64,000 nucleotides of DNA, taken from positions 62,001 through 126,000 of the forward strand of contig JAMPEJ010000003.1 of NCBI GenBank assembly GCA_023665205.1. Direction: 5' to 3'. This DNA is from Corallococcus sp. (lineage in GTDB: Bacteria; Bacillota; Clostridia; Christensenellales; CAG-314). The notes below the pieces were generated by a model that saw only the letters and a list, made by a program, of their open reading frames with translations, ran no database searches and was not told the DNA's origin. A program made the translations under genes and the position numbers. This document shows, piece by piece, positions 36,228-43,737 of this stretch. Position 1 is the first letter of the stretch. Each line of letters starts with the position of its first letter.

Positions 36228-37541
36228 TCACTTTTTCTCCTTCATTTTATTTTTTGTAAGACGCACGCTTTGAACTATCGGGCGCTTGGCAGGACACACG
36301 TAAGCGCAGGTGCCGCACTCAAAGCAGTTCATCGCGCCGTATTTGACCGCATTGTCGAAGTCCCCTACAGTCGCGTAAAAATCGATATACATGGGCATTA
36401 GTCTCATCGGACATACGTTTGCACAACGTCCACAGTTGATGCAGGGCGTGGGCAACACGGTGCTTGCTTCCTTATCCGTCAGCGCCAAGAAGCCGCTGTC
36501 CGTTTTGGTTGTGGCAACGTCCAAATCCGCCAAAGAAAATCCCATCATGGGGCCGCCGGAAACAAGTTTGACGGTGTTATCCGTCAAACCGCCGCAATAC
36601 TCGACGACATCGGACAAAGGCGTGCCTATTCTGACTTCCAAATTGTGAGGCGCTTCGATCCCTCTGCCGGAAACCGTCATAACGCGTTTGTAAAGCGGAA
36701 CACCGTTTACTACCGCGTCGTACGTAGCATACGCCGTAGAAACGTTACACACTATGCAACCTACTGCCGAAGGTAACGCACCGGCAGGAACTATCTTGTT
36801 GACGCAGGCTTTTATAAGAGTCTTCTCGGCGCCTTGCGGATACTTCTTTTTGAGAAGAACCACTACTATATCGCCTTCCTGCTTAGGATCTTTTTCGCCT
36901 ACTACTCCGTTGAGCGCCACAAGCGTTGCGTAAGCCTCCATTTTGTTAGCTTCCAAACCTATATACACGTTTGTTACGTCGCATGCTACGGCAAGCAAAC
37001 GCACTCCCTTTATAAACTGTTCCGCGCGTTCTATCATTATACGATTGTCGCAGTTGAGATAAGGCTCGCACTCCGCTGCGTTGATAATGAGAGTGTCAAC
37101 AGGATCTTTGGGTTGAATTTTGACCGCAGTGGGGAAGCCTGCGCCGCCCATACCTACTATGCCCGCCTCTTGAACGCGATCGACGATTTGCTGACGAGTT
37201 GGGTTTTCCAACTTGTCTAAAAGTTTTACGTCCTGTTTGCCGTTGGATTTGATATGCAAACAGTCGATAAGCGCGCCCTGAGCGTTTTTACGCTTGACCA
37301 CTTCCACTACTTCGCCGCATACCGGAGAGTGAACGTTTGCCGAAACAAAACCCGACGCTTTTGCCACAAGTTGACCTTCCGAAACCGCCGCGCCAACTTC
37401 CACGACAGGCTCGGCAGGTTTGCCGATATGCTGCGAAAGCGAAACGTAGTAGTCGGCGACGATCGGCATTTGTTCTATACCGATGCTTTCGGAAAGCGAC
37501 TTATTATCGGGAATGTGAACGCCGCCCCTGAATGTTTTCAT
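36228..37541 (-). CDS. rnfC: Rnf complex subunit C
   Basis: RnfC is the peripheral NADH-binding subunit with FMN and two [4Fe-4S] clusters. The 437-residue protein begins MKTFRGGVHIPDNKSLS and has GMGGAGFPTAVK (the nucleotide-binding loop), INAAECEPYL, and two cluster motifs CINCGRCANVCP and CFECGTCAYVCP. ATG 37541 matches the family start; GGAGG lies 12 bases upstream, a long but usable gap. It is the first gene of the operon, in the standard C-D-G-E-A-B order. Confidence 0.94.
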   Translation of the reverse strand: MKTFRGGVHIPDNKSLSESIGIEQMPIVADYYVSLSQHIGKPAEPVVEVGAAVSEGQLVAKASGFVSANVHSPVCGEVVEVVKRKNAQGALIDCLHIKSNGKQDVKLLDKLENPTRQQIVDRVQEAGIVGMGGAGFPTAVKIQPKDPVDTLIINAAECEPYLNCDNRIMIERAEQFIKGVRLLAVACDVTNVYIGLEANKMEAYATLVALNGVVGEKDPKQEGDIVVVLLKKKYPQGAEKTLIKACVNKIVPAGALPSAVGCIVCNVSTAYATYDAVVNGVPLYKRVMTVSGRGIEAPHNLEVRIGTPLSDVVEYCGGLTDNTVKLVSGGPMMGFSLADLDVATTKTDSGFLALTDKEASTVLPTPCINCGRCANVCPMRLMPMYIDFYATVGDFDNAVKYGAMNCFECGTCAYVCPAKRPIVQSVRLTKNKMKEKK

Positions 37542-37598
37542 AAAAGCATTACGCCTCCTATTGGAATATTCGGGAAAAATTTTCCCCATACGGCAAAT

Positions 37599-37627
37599 AT
37601 TTTAACATACGGCAAAAAAAATGTAAA
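37599..37627 (-). promoter_or_regulatory. Promoter of the rnf operon
   Basis: TTTACA and TAAAAT with a 17-base spacer; TATGT precedes the -10 box. A 6-bp palindrome TCAATG/CATTGA (37628-37645) sits directly upstream and could be an operator. Confidence 0.6.
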
Positions 37628-37834
37628 TCAATGAATAGCCATTGAGAAAAATTTATATTATATTTTTTCTTGCTTTTACAATAAATTTTGCCTATAATTC
37701 AATGCCGCCGAACGCTCGCGTTTTTTGTTTAGAATAACTGCGACACTAAAAACAAAGCAAACCTTTCCGCTCCTTTGCAAAATTGCTTTATACGAAAAAC
37801 AGCTTGGGACAAACGACCCGCAACAAAACAAGAA

Positions 37835-37857
37835 TGCCCCGACTCACCGTCGGGGCA
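37835..37857 (-). terminator. Terminator after the CvpA-like gene
   Basis: A 9-bp stem TGCCCCGAC/GTCGGGGCA around a 5-base loop lies 23 bases past the stop codon. The minus strand then reads TTCTTGTTTTG, a weak T run. Confidence 0.65.
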
Positions 37858-37879
37858 AAAATCATAATTATACGATTCG

Positions 37880-39301
37880 TTATTCGGAAACTTCCGGGGC
37901 CGGCTCCGTCGGGGAGTTGCCGCCGCCGTTGGACAGACCGAACAAATTTCGCAAAGTGTTGAGTACGTCTTGGTCGTAGTCGTTCAAGTCCGGATCGGCA
38001 AAAGCCGCCTCTATTTTTTCCTTCTTATCTTCCGGCAAATTCATAGGAGAGGACACGCTTTCCAACATCGGCATAACCAACGTACTTTCGGACAGATCCT
38101 TTGTGATTGCTTTCAAGTCTTCCGACGTAAAGTCGTCTTTATTTGCGCGATCCACGACGTCCACGATAAGGTTGCCTTCTTTGGCAAAATCGACTTCTTT
38201 CAAATCAAACTTGCTGGCATCTACTTCCACCGGCAAGCCCATCTGTCCCAACATAGCGCCCGCAACGTTGTTTATCGTTTCGATGGATTCGTCGGAAAGT
38301 TGACCTTTTGTATTTTGCAGATTGTCCATTACGCCTTTTATTTGGGTTGCAACGTCGCTGTCAAAATCCACGTTATCCCAGTCGATGTCTTTAAGTTCGG
38401 AAAAGTCCTTCATCATACGGACTGCGCCGACGACTGCGTCGATTTGTCCCTCCAACGTATACTTTTTAGTTTCCTTTTTGCCGGTTTCCGTGTTGGTTAC
38501 TTCCACTTTGGCAGAGGCGATCCAAGTGAAAGGCGTTTTGAGAGTTTTAGTGTAAAATTTGCCGATAAAAGAATCGCCGAAACCGCTCATCATTTTTGTG
38601 ACATCTTCCGGAATAGCAAAGCCGCCGCCTTCTTCCGAGGAATCGCCCGCAGGTTTGGAATTGCTACCGTTTTCGGAATTTTCGCCATCGTCGCCGGACG
38701 CTTCTTCAACAATTATCGGATCTTGCAAACCGTCGTCTGCAGACGCATAATATCCGTCGGACGGCGCAGTTGCAACGGCTTCGGATAAGTCGCTTGCCGC
38801 AACCATCAGTTTTTCCGTCTGCACTACCAGTCCGCCAAGCGGAACGCATACGCACAATGCGATAACTACGCCTTGCACAAGCCCCACAACGCCGCCTATT
38901 ACCGCGTGTTTCTTTTTTCCCTTTTTGACAAACAGTTTGCACAAAGGATAAACTATCGCCCAAGTAAGAATTTTGAGCAAATAGAACATAACGAGGAATA
39001 TCATTACGCTTGCCAATACGGACACCATTATAACTACGGTGTCACCCATTTCTGCGAAACTCTCTCCGAAATTTTCCGCCAAGAAATTTAAGATAGTTTG
39101 ATGAACCGTTACGTCGCCGACCTTTATTTCCAAAATAAGACTAGTGACAGTCTCTTTCAAAAAGAAAGCGGCAACCGCACAAACCAGTACCAATACCAAA
39201 CGGAGCACGGAGCGGTTTGCTCCGCGCACTGCGCCCATAATTATTCCCAATACCAACGCCGAAGCGGTGATACCCCAAAATCCAAGTTCAATGTAATTCA
39301 T
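37880..39301 (-). CDS. CvpA-like membrane protein with long extracellular tail
   Basis: This 473-residue protein has an N-terminal CvpA-like region (about 1-165) with four hydrophobic segments, including RSVLRLVLVLVCAVAAFFL and the HAVIGGVVGLVQGVVIA turn. The remaining 300 residues are hydrophilic, beginning with a low-complexity Gly/Ser/Glu stretch and ending NSPTEPAPEVSE. CvpA relatives act in envelope maintenance and purine-related effects in enterobacteria; the function here is not known. The start has a GGAGA site. It is transcribed alone. Confidence 0.75.
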   Translation of the reverse strand: MNYIELGFWGITASALVLGIIMGAVRGANRSVLRLVLVLVCAVAAFFLKETVTSLILEIKVGDVTVHQTILNFLAENFGESFAEMGDTVVIMVSVLASVMIFLVMFYLLKILTWAIVYPLCKLFVKKGKKKHAVIGGVVGLVQGVVIALCVCVPLGGLVVQTEKLMVAASDLSEAVATAPSDGYYASADDGLQDPIIVEEASGDDGENSENGSNSKPAGDSSEEGGGFAIPEDVTKMMSGFGDSFIGKFYTKTLKTPFTWIASAKVEVTNTETGKKETKKYTLEGQIDAVVGAVRMMKDFSELKDIDWDNVDFDSDVATQIKGVMDNLQNTKGQLSDESIETINNVAGAMLGQMGLPVEVDASKFDLKEVDFAKEGNLIVDVVDRANKDDFTSEDLKAITKDLSESTLVMPMLESVSSPMNLPEDKKEKIEAAFADPDLNDYDQDVLNTLRNLFGLSNGGGNSPTEPAPEVSE

Positions 39302-39357
39302 AATTGTCTCCGATTTTATGCTTTTGTGTTTAACAAACTTAAATCAACTTGTATATT

Positions 39358-39386
39358 ATATTACCATACGTCGCGTAAAATTGCAA
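39358..39386 (-). promoter_or_regulatory. Promoter of the CvpA-like gene
   Basis: TTGCAA and TAATAT with a 17-base spacer; TATAAT can be read three bases further on. The segment 39387-39552 contains nothing else I recognise. Confidence 0.5.
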
Positions 39387-39552
39387 CGTATTTTTCCGCA
39401 GAACAAACGCGGAGCCCCACACAATATATAATGCCGCAAACGCGGTTTTTGTTGCATAGAGTAAAATTACCTTGGCTGTTTTTAGCGCGATTGCAACAGA
39501 CATTTCATCATTCTGCCAATATGCCGAAAAAAATCATGCATTACGTACATAC

Positions 39553-39582
39553 AAAAAGCAGCCCCGTTTGGGGGCTGCTTTT
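39553..39582 (-). terminator. Terminator of gap
   Basis: AAAAGCAGCCCC pairs with GGGGCTGCTTTT around a 5-base loop; TTTTT continues on the minus strand. It lies 61 bases past the gap stop codon. Confidence 0.88.
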
Positions 39583-39643
39583 GAATTTGATCGTTATTGT
39601 CATACGTTTTGCTCAAAACGCGCGACGATGCGGCTAGACGCAA

Positions 39644-40711
39644 TTAGTCAAGCTCGGCAAGGTGTTTGATCGTTCTGACCATCTGCGTAGTATAGCTGTT
39701 TTCGTTGTCGTACCAGGAAACGACCTGAACTTGATACTTGTCGTCGCCGAGTTTAGCAACCATAGTTTGCGTAGCGTCAAACAAACTGCCGTAACGCATA
39801 CCGATAACGTCGGAAGAAACGATCATATCCTCGTTGTAGCCGTAGGATTCGCTTGCAACGCTCTTCATGTATGCGTTGATGCTTTCCTTAGTGATGTCCT
39901 TACCCTTAACTACTGCAACCAAAATCGTTGTGGAACCTGTGCAAACGGGAACGCGTTGAGCGGAACCGATAAGTTTGCCGTCTAACTCGGGAATAACCAA
40001 ACCGATTGCTTTGGCAGCGCCGGTCGTATTGGGAACGATATTTTGCGCGGCGGCGCGGGCACGGCGAAGGTCGCCTTTGCGGTGAGGTCCGTCCAAAACC
40101 ATTTGGTCGCCGGTGTAAGCGTGAACGGTTGTCATGATACCGCTTTCGATAGGAGCATAGTCGTTCAAAGCCTTTGCCATAGGAGCAAGACAGTTCGTCG
40201 TGCAGCTTGCGGCAGAGATGATGGTATCTTCGGCCTTCAAAATGTTTTCGTTTACGCCGTAAACGACTGTGGGAAGGTCTTTGCCTGCGGGAGCGGAAAT
40301 AACGACTTTTCTTGCGCCGGCATCGATATGCGCTTGGCTCTTTTCCTTGGAGCAGTAGAAGCCCGTGCATTCCAACACTACGTCAACCTTCAACTTTTTC
40401 CAAGGAAGATTAACTGCTTTGGGTTCCGCATAGATCGTGATTTCCTTTCCGTCCACGGTGATAGAACCGGGAGTAACTACGGTCTTGCCGTCTTCTGCCA
40501 ATACGGGATCTTTGTAATCCACGGTGTGTCCCATTGCAACGTAGTTGCCTTGTGCAGTGTCGTATTTCAACAGGTGCGCAAGCATTTTGGGGCTGGTCAA
40601 GTCGTTGATCGCTACGATTTGGTAGCCTTTTGCGCCGAACATTTGACGGAAAGCCAAACGACCGATACGTCCGAAACCGTTGATTGCAACTCTTACGTTT
40701 TTGTTTGCCAT
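39644..40711 (-). CDS. gap: Glyceraldehyde-3-phosphate dehydrogenase
   Basis: GAPDH oxidises glyceraldehyde-3-phosphate with NAD in glycolysis. The 355-residue protein has the NAD motif [13 protein letters not shown], the catalytic [12 protein letters not shown] with Cys170, the partner His in [10 protein letters not shown] and the C-terminal WYDNENSYT. It is slightly longer than the usual 335 residues because of small inserts. The gene is alone and divergent from fba, with overlapping -35 boxes. Confidence 0.96.
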   Translation of the reverse strand: MANKNVRVAINGFGRIGRLAFRQMFGAKGYQIVAINDLTSPKMLAHLLKYDTAQGNYVAMGHTVDYKDPVLAEDGKTVVTPGSITVDGKEITIYAEPKAVNLPWKKLKVDVVLECTGFYCSKEKSQAHIDAGARKVVISAPAGKDLPTVVYGVNENILKAEDTIISAASCTTNCLAPMAKALNDYAPIESGIMTTVHAYTGDQMVLDGPHRKGDLRRARAAAQNIVPNTTGAAKAIGLVIPELDGKLIGSAQRVPVCTGSTTILVAVVKGKDITKESINAYMKSVASESYGYNEDMIVSSDVIGMRYGSLFDATQTMVAKLGDDKYQVQVVSWYDNENSYTTQMVRTIKHLAELD

Positions 40712-40799
40712 TGTGAAGATACCTCCAAAAAAATTTTCTTATTCGGTTTGCAAATACTTCTTTGACTTATGCGAAGTGTTGTGCTAAAATACCTTTGCT

Positions 40800-40828
40800 A
40801 TTATAGCACAGTGCAAAACGTTTGACAA
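40800..40828 (-). promoter_or_regulatory. Promoter of gap
   Basis: TTGTCA and TATAAT with a 17-base spacer; ACTGTGC precedes the -10 box. The -35 box covers the same bases as that of the fba promoter. Confidence 0.75.
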
Positions 40829-40850
40829 CCAAACGATTAGGAATTATTTA
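40822..40850 (+). promoter_or_regulatory. Possible promoter of fba, overlapping gap
   Basis: A perfect TTGACA and TATTTA, 17 bases apart. An alternative is TTTATA plus TATAAA 17 bases further on. If the first is used, polymerase cannot bind both genes' promoters at once. Confidence 0.5.
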
Positions 40851-40902
40851 TAGATTTACGCTTTGCCTGTATAAAATTTATTTATCAACGGAGGAACAAA
40901 AA

Positions 40903-41838
40903 ATGCCACTTGTTACAACCAAAGAAATGTTTGAAAAAGCCTACAAAGGCGGCTACGCCGTCGGCGCGTTTAACGTAAACAATATGGAAATGATACAGGC
41001 GATCGTAGAGGCGGCAAACGAGTGCCGTTCGCCCGTGATACTGCAAGTATCGGCGGGAGCAAGAAAATACGCCAACCCCACGTACCTTAAACACTTGGTG
41101 GCGGCCGCAGCGGAAACGACGGATATTCCCGTAGCGTTGCACCTTGACCACGGCGCAGATTTCGAAATTTGCAAATCCTCTATCGACGGCGGCTTTACGT
41201 CGGTTATGATTGACGCGTCCGGTAAGCCTTGGGACGAGAACATTGCCATTACCAAAAGCGTTGTGGAATACGCGCACGCACACGGCGTGGTTGTAGAAGC
41301 CGAACTTGGCAAACTGGCAGGCGTTGAAGACGACGTAAAAGTTGAAGCCAAAGACGCATTGTTCACCAGCCCAGACGAAGTAGAAGAATTTACTGCTAAA
41401 ACCGGCATAGACAGCCTTGCTATCGCTATCGGCACCAGCCACGGCGCATACAAGTTCAAACCCGGACAAGATCCCAAACTTCGCTTGGACATTTTGGAAG
41501 AAATCGGCAAACGTTTGCCCAACTTCCCCATCGTGTTGCACGGCGCAAGCAGCGTGCCGCAAGATAAAGTGGCGATTGTAAACCAATACGGCGGAAGCAT
41601 GCCGGACGCAATCGGCATTCCGGAAAGCGAACTGATGAAAGCCGCAAAAATGGCGGTTTGCAAAATCAACATAGACAGCGACCTTCGAGTTGCATTTACA
41701 GCCGCTGTGCGCAAACATCTTGCAGAAAACCCGAGCCACTTCGACCCGCGTCAATATCTTGGCGACGCCCGCGCAATGATGAAGGAAATGGTAAAACACA
41801 AGATAGTGAACGTTCTTGGCAGCGCGAACCGTGCATAA
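40903..41838 (+). CDS. fba: Class II fructose-bisphosphate aldolase
   Basis: FbaA cleaves fructose-1,6-bisphosphate using a zinc ion. The 311-residue protein has GAFNVNNMEMIQAIVEAA, the zinc ligands LHLDHGADFE and later SHGAYKF and LHGASSV, and the catalytic region INIDSDLRVAFT. It begins MPLVTTKEMF at 40903, behind GGAGG. The open frame upstream runs through the promoter. It is expressed alone and ends in a strong terminator. Confidence 0.95.
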   Translation: MPLVTTKEMFEKAYKGGYAVGAFNVNNMEMIQAIVEAANECRSPVILQVSAGARKYANPTYLKHLVAAAAETTDIPVALHLDHGADFEICKSSIDGGFTSVMIDASGKPWDENIAITKSVVEYAHAHGVVVEAELGKLAGVEDDVKVEAKDALFTSPDEVEEFTAKTGIDSLAIAIGTSHGAYKFKPGQDPKLRLDILEEIGKRLPNFPIVLHGASSVPQDKVAIVNQYGGSMPDAIGIPESELMKAAKMAVCKINIDSDLRVAFTAAVRKHLAENPSHFDPRQYLGDARAMMKEMVKHKIVNVLGSANRA

Positions 41839-41868
41839 CAAATGCATGTGAAAGGAATATAATTAGAG

Positions 41869-41894
41869 CCGCTCGGAAAAACCGAGCGGTTTTT
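41869..41894 (+). terminator. Terminator of fba
   Basis: An 8-bp GC-rich stem CCGCTCGG/CCGAGCGG with a 5-base loop and TTTTT after it, 30 bases past the stop codon. Confidence 0.9.
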
Positions 41895-41970
41895 CAATAG
41901 CAAAGACCGTCACTGCGACTGTTGCGTGCTTTCTAAAAAGTCCGAATTTTGAAAATAGTTTTATTATATA

Positions 41971-42001
41971 AAGGCGGCCGAGGGGAATACGACCGCCTTT
42001 T
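41971..42001 (+). terminator. Second terminator-like hairpin after fba
   Basis: AAGGCGG pairs with CCGCCTT around a 15-base loop, followed by TTT. On the opposite strand the T run is short. The segment in between has no gene. Confidence 0.55.
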
Positions 42002-42019
42002 TGTGTTGCGGCAACAGGG

Positions 42020-42177
42020 TTACTCTTTGTCACCGTCGTCACCGTTATCCACTTCCGCTCCGTCCGTTGCGAAAATGATTTGTCATGTTGACCGAGCATT
42101 TCAAACAGCGCCGCTAGTGCGTCGCCGCCGTTTGCCGTATTTGTCCACGCCGTTGACTGTGGCATAAAAACACACAT
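42020..42177 (-). pseudogene. Possible frameshifted remnant of a small gene
   Basis: A frame starting at ATG 42177 (or 42165) reads sensibly for about 30 residues (AALFEMLGQHDKSF). It then loses sense, while the next frame gives an acidic tail EVDNGDDGDKE ending at a TAA at 42020-42022. A TTGTGC/TATTAT pair about 18 bases apart lies upstream. I do not recognise the product. It could be noise; confidence is low. The rest of 41895-42292 shows nothing else. Confidence 0.22.
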
Positions 42178-42292
42178 TTTTACCGAGATATAATAATTAC
42201 CTAAAAACCGATTGCACAAATGCGAACAAAAAAATGCAGTTGCCTTTTAGCAACTGCACCGTGTTATAAAAATATAAACTTCTGCCTAAATA

Positions 42293-42577
42293 CTACTTAT
42301 TGTTTTCCAACCAGACGGTAACGTCCTTTTTGAGATAGCCCATTTTTTCCGCCCACTCGATAACGTATTCGTTAGTCTTGCGGTATTCCAACAGTTCCTG
42401 CATCTTTTGTTCGTCGGCTTCTGCGGCCTTGATCAACTCGCGCAACTGCCCGTCTACGGCGATGAGGTTTGTGTACTGGACCAGAAAACCCAACAGCACG
42501 CACAGCAGAAACACCAACACTATTGCCAGTGCCACCGTCATTACCGCGAATTTCTTTTTGTAAAACAGCCTTTCCAT
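42293..42577 (-). CDS. divIC: Septum formation initiator, DivIC/FtsB type
   Basis: DivIC is a small bitopic division protein that acts with FtsL and DivIB. The 94-residue protein has a short basic N-terminus, one membrane helix (about 12-33) and a coiled coil of about 40 residues with a heptad pattern (DGQLRELIKAAEADEQKMQE), ending in LKKDVTVWLENNK. The order yabP-yabQ-divIC is typical of spore-forming Firmicutes. Its start lies inside yabQ; the SD sequence is weak. No terminator was seen at its end. Confidence 0.83.
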   Translation of the reverse strand: MERLFYKKKFAVMTVALAIVLVFLLCVLLGFLVQYTNLIAVDGQLRELIKAAEADEQKMQELLEYRKTNEYVIEWAEKMGYLKKDVTVWLENNK

Positions 42578-42902
42578 CCTTTTTGACCGCCTTGTAAGAA
42601 GTAAGACGATTATACAACGAGGCAGACCATTTGTCAAGCGTAGTTTTGCATATTGCGGCAGACAGCGCCGCTCCGCCGAAAAATCCCAAAAACACAAAAA
42701 AGCGACACTCGCCGTTGTTGACGGTAAGATTGGTTTTCCACATAACGTAAAGAGCGACCGAGCAATAAATGCAGTCGAAAATTACGGCGGCAAGTCTGCT
42801 GCGCAAAAATCCGCATGCAAAAAGATACGGCAACGCAACAAGCGCCCCAACGCAAAACATCGCCACAAACGCGTACAGTTGAGTTATGCCTTCGCCCAGC
42901 AT
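42372..42902 (-). CDS. yabQ: Spore cortex protein YabQ, with an extended C-terminus
   Basis: YabQ is a membrane protein of the mother cell needed for spore cortex formation. Residues 1-95 have the family pattern: MLGEGITQLYAFVAMFCVG, further helices and the segment GFFGGAALSAAICKTT. From about residue 105 the frame runs through the start of divIC in another frame, giving a basic, Pro- and Arg-rich tail of about 70 residues that has no family counterpart. A stop codon may have been lost. The ATG at 42902 overlaps the yabP stop codon. Confidence 0.75.
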   Translation of the reverse strand: MLGEGITQLYAFVAMFCVGALVALPYLFACGFLRSRLAAVIFDCIYCSVALYVMWKTNLTVNNGECRFFVFLGFFGGAALSAAICKTTLDKWSASLYNRLTSYKAVKKDGKAVLQKEIRGNDGGTGNSVGVSAVRAVGFSGPVHKPHRRRRAVARVDQGRRSRRTKDAGTVGIPQD

Positions 42903-43162
42903 CACTTAAACAGTCCTTTTAGGCTTACGCCTCCCTGCCGATAAGTAATTTGCTGTACGCGTTGCGTTTCCAACTGAACCACGCCCTCCGCCTTGTCCAG
43001 TTTGACGATATTCAGTCCCGTGCCGCGCACGATGAGCGTACTTTGAGAAAGTTTGAGTTGCGCAACCGCCGCGGAGACTTCCACCACCTGTTCTACGCCG
43101 CAAATTGTAAGAGTATTGTTTTGGTAACTTAAACTGTGCGGTTTTTCCGTTTTTTCTGCCAT
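42902..43162 (-). CDS. yabP: Sporulation protein YabP
   Basis: YabP is needed for a normal spore cortex and acts in the mother cell. This 86-residue protein has the YabP/YqfC fold pattern: SLSYQNNTLTICGVEQVVEVSAA, read as SLSYQNNTLTICGVEQV, then STLIVRGTGLNIVKLDKAEG. The ribosome binding site is AAGGGGAA. A sigma-E-like promoter lies about 60 bases upstream, consistent with its control in Bacillus. Confidence 0.88.
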   Translation of the reverse strand: MAEKTEKPHSLSYQNNTLTICGVEQVVEVSAAVAQLKLSQSTLIVRGTGLNIVKLDKAEGVVQLETQRVQQITYRQGGVSLKGLFK

Positions 43163-43205
43163 AAAGTTTTCCCCTTTGCAAAATAAGTCTTATGGGAACA
43201 AAACG

Positions 43206-43277
43206 ATATTCCCCTTGCACTACGATATGCAACGGTAAAATAAAAATATTCCCCTCAAAGACGTGCAAGGAGAATAT
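43206..43277. repeat. 15-bp inverted repeat upstream of yabP
   Basis: ATATTCCCCTTGCAC at 43206-43220 pairs with GTGCAAGGAGAATAT at 43263-43277, with one mismatch and a 42-base loop. GGGGAATAT occurs a third time near 43245-43254. It may be a weak terminator of the upstream gene or a regulatory site. The sigma-E-like boxes lie inside the loop. Confidence 0.55.
43222..43251 (-). promoter_or_regulatory. Sigma-E-like promoter of yabP-yabQ
   Basis: GAATATT and CATATCGT, 15 bases apart on the minus strand. The first matches the sigma-E -35 consensus kmATATT exactly; the second matches CATACAnT at six of eight places. YabP is a sigma-E gene in Bacillus, which supports the assignment. Confidence 0.55.
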
Positions 43278-43299
43278 TATGTTGATATAAGTATTTGCT

Positions 43300-43728
43300 T
43301 TAACCTATAAAACTGCATTGCCAAGAACGTAAATCCGGAATAGCAGCGTTTTGAACAAAATTCCGCAGAATTGTTTCGACCGCCGAAAAATCGCAAGTCG
43401 ACGTAAAATACAAAGACAGTTTACCGTCCTGATCGTATTTCGATAAACAAATAGAAAAACGGTTGATTTTGACTTGGCGGGAAAACAGTTTGCGCTTTAT
43501 TTCATGGAAAACGGCAATTTCGGCGACTCCGCAAACGTCCGGCAACGCGTTTATTATGACGTCGGCGCGCTCGTTTTGTAGATTATCGTAAGCGTAGCGC
43601 ATTTTGTCCAACTGTTGAGACACATCGGAGAAAGACACAAGTTTTTGATTATACTTTCGGATTTCCTTTTCCGACGAAAAGTCTATACCGACAGCTTCAA
43701 AACGGTAGTAATATGTAAAGTTGTTCAT
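43300..43728 (-). CDS. Small unknown protein between cysS and yabP
   Basis: This protein of 142 residues starts MNNFTYYYRFEAVGIDF and has no hydrophobic helix. It contains a helical segment (SDVSQQLDKMRYAYDNLQNERADV) and ends with CSFIG. I do not recognise a family. It starts 9 bases after the cysS stop codon without a good ribosome binding site, so it is probably translated by coupling. A role in sporulation or translation is only guilt by association. The alternative start GTG at 43734 adds two residues. Confidence 0.6.
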   Translation of the reverse strand: MNNFTYYYRFEAVGIDFSSEKEIRKYNQKLVSFSDVSQQLDKMRYAYDNLQNERADVIINALPDVCGVAEIAVFHEIKRKLFSRQVKINRFSICLSKYDQDGKLSLYFTSTCDFSAVETILRNFVQNAAIPDLRSWQCSFIG

Positions 43729-43737
43729 ATGCACACT

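Noticed and set aside
37628..37645. Rex redox operator before the rnf operon
   Set aside because: The palindrome TCAATG...CATTGA does not match TTGTTAAnnnnTTAACAA; it remains only a possible site for another regulator.
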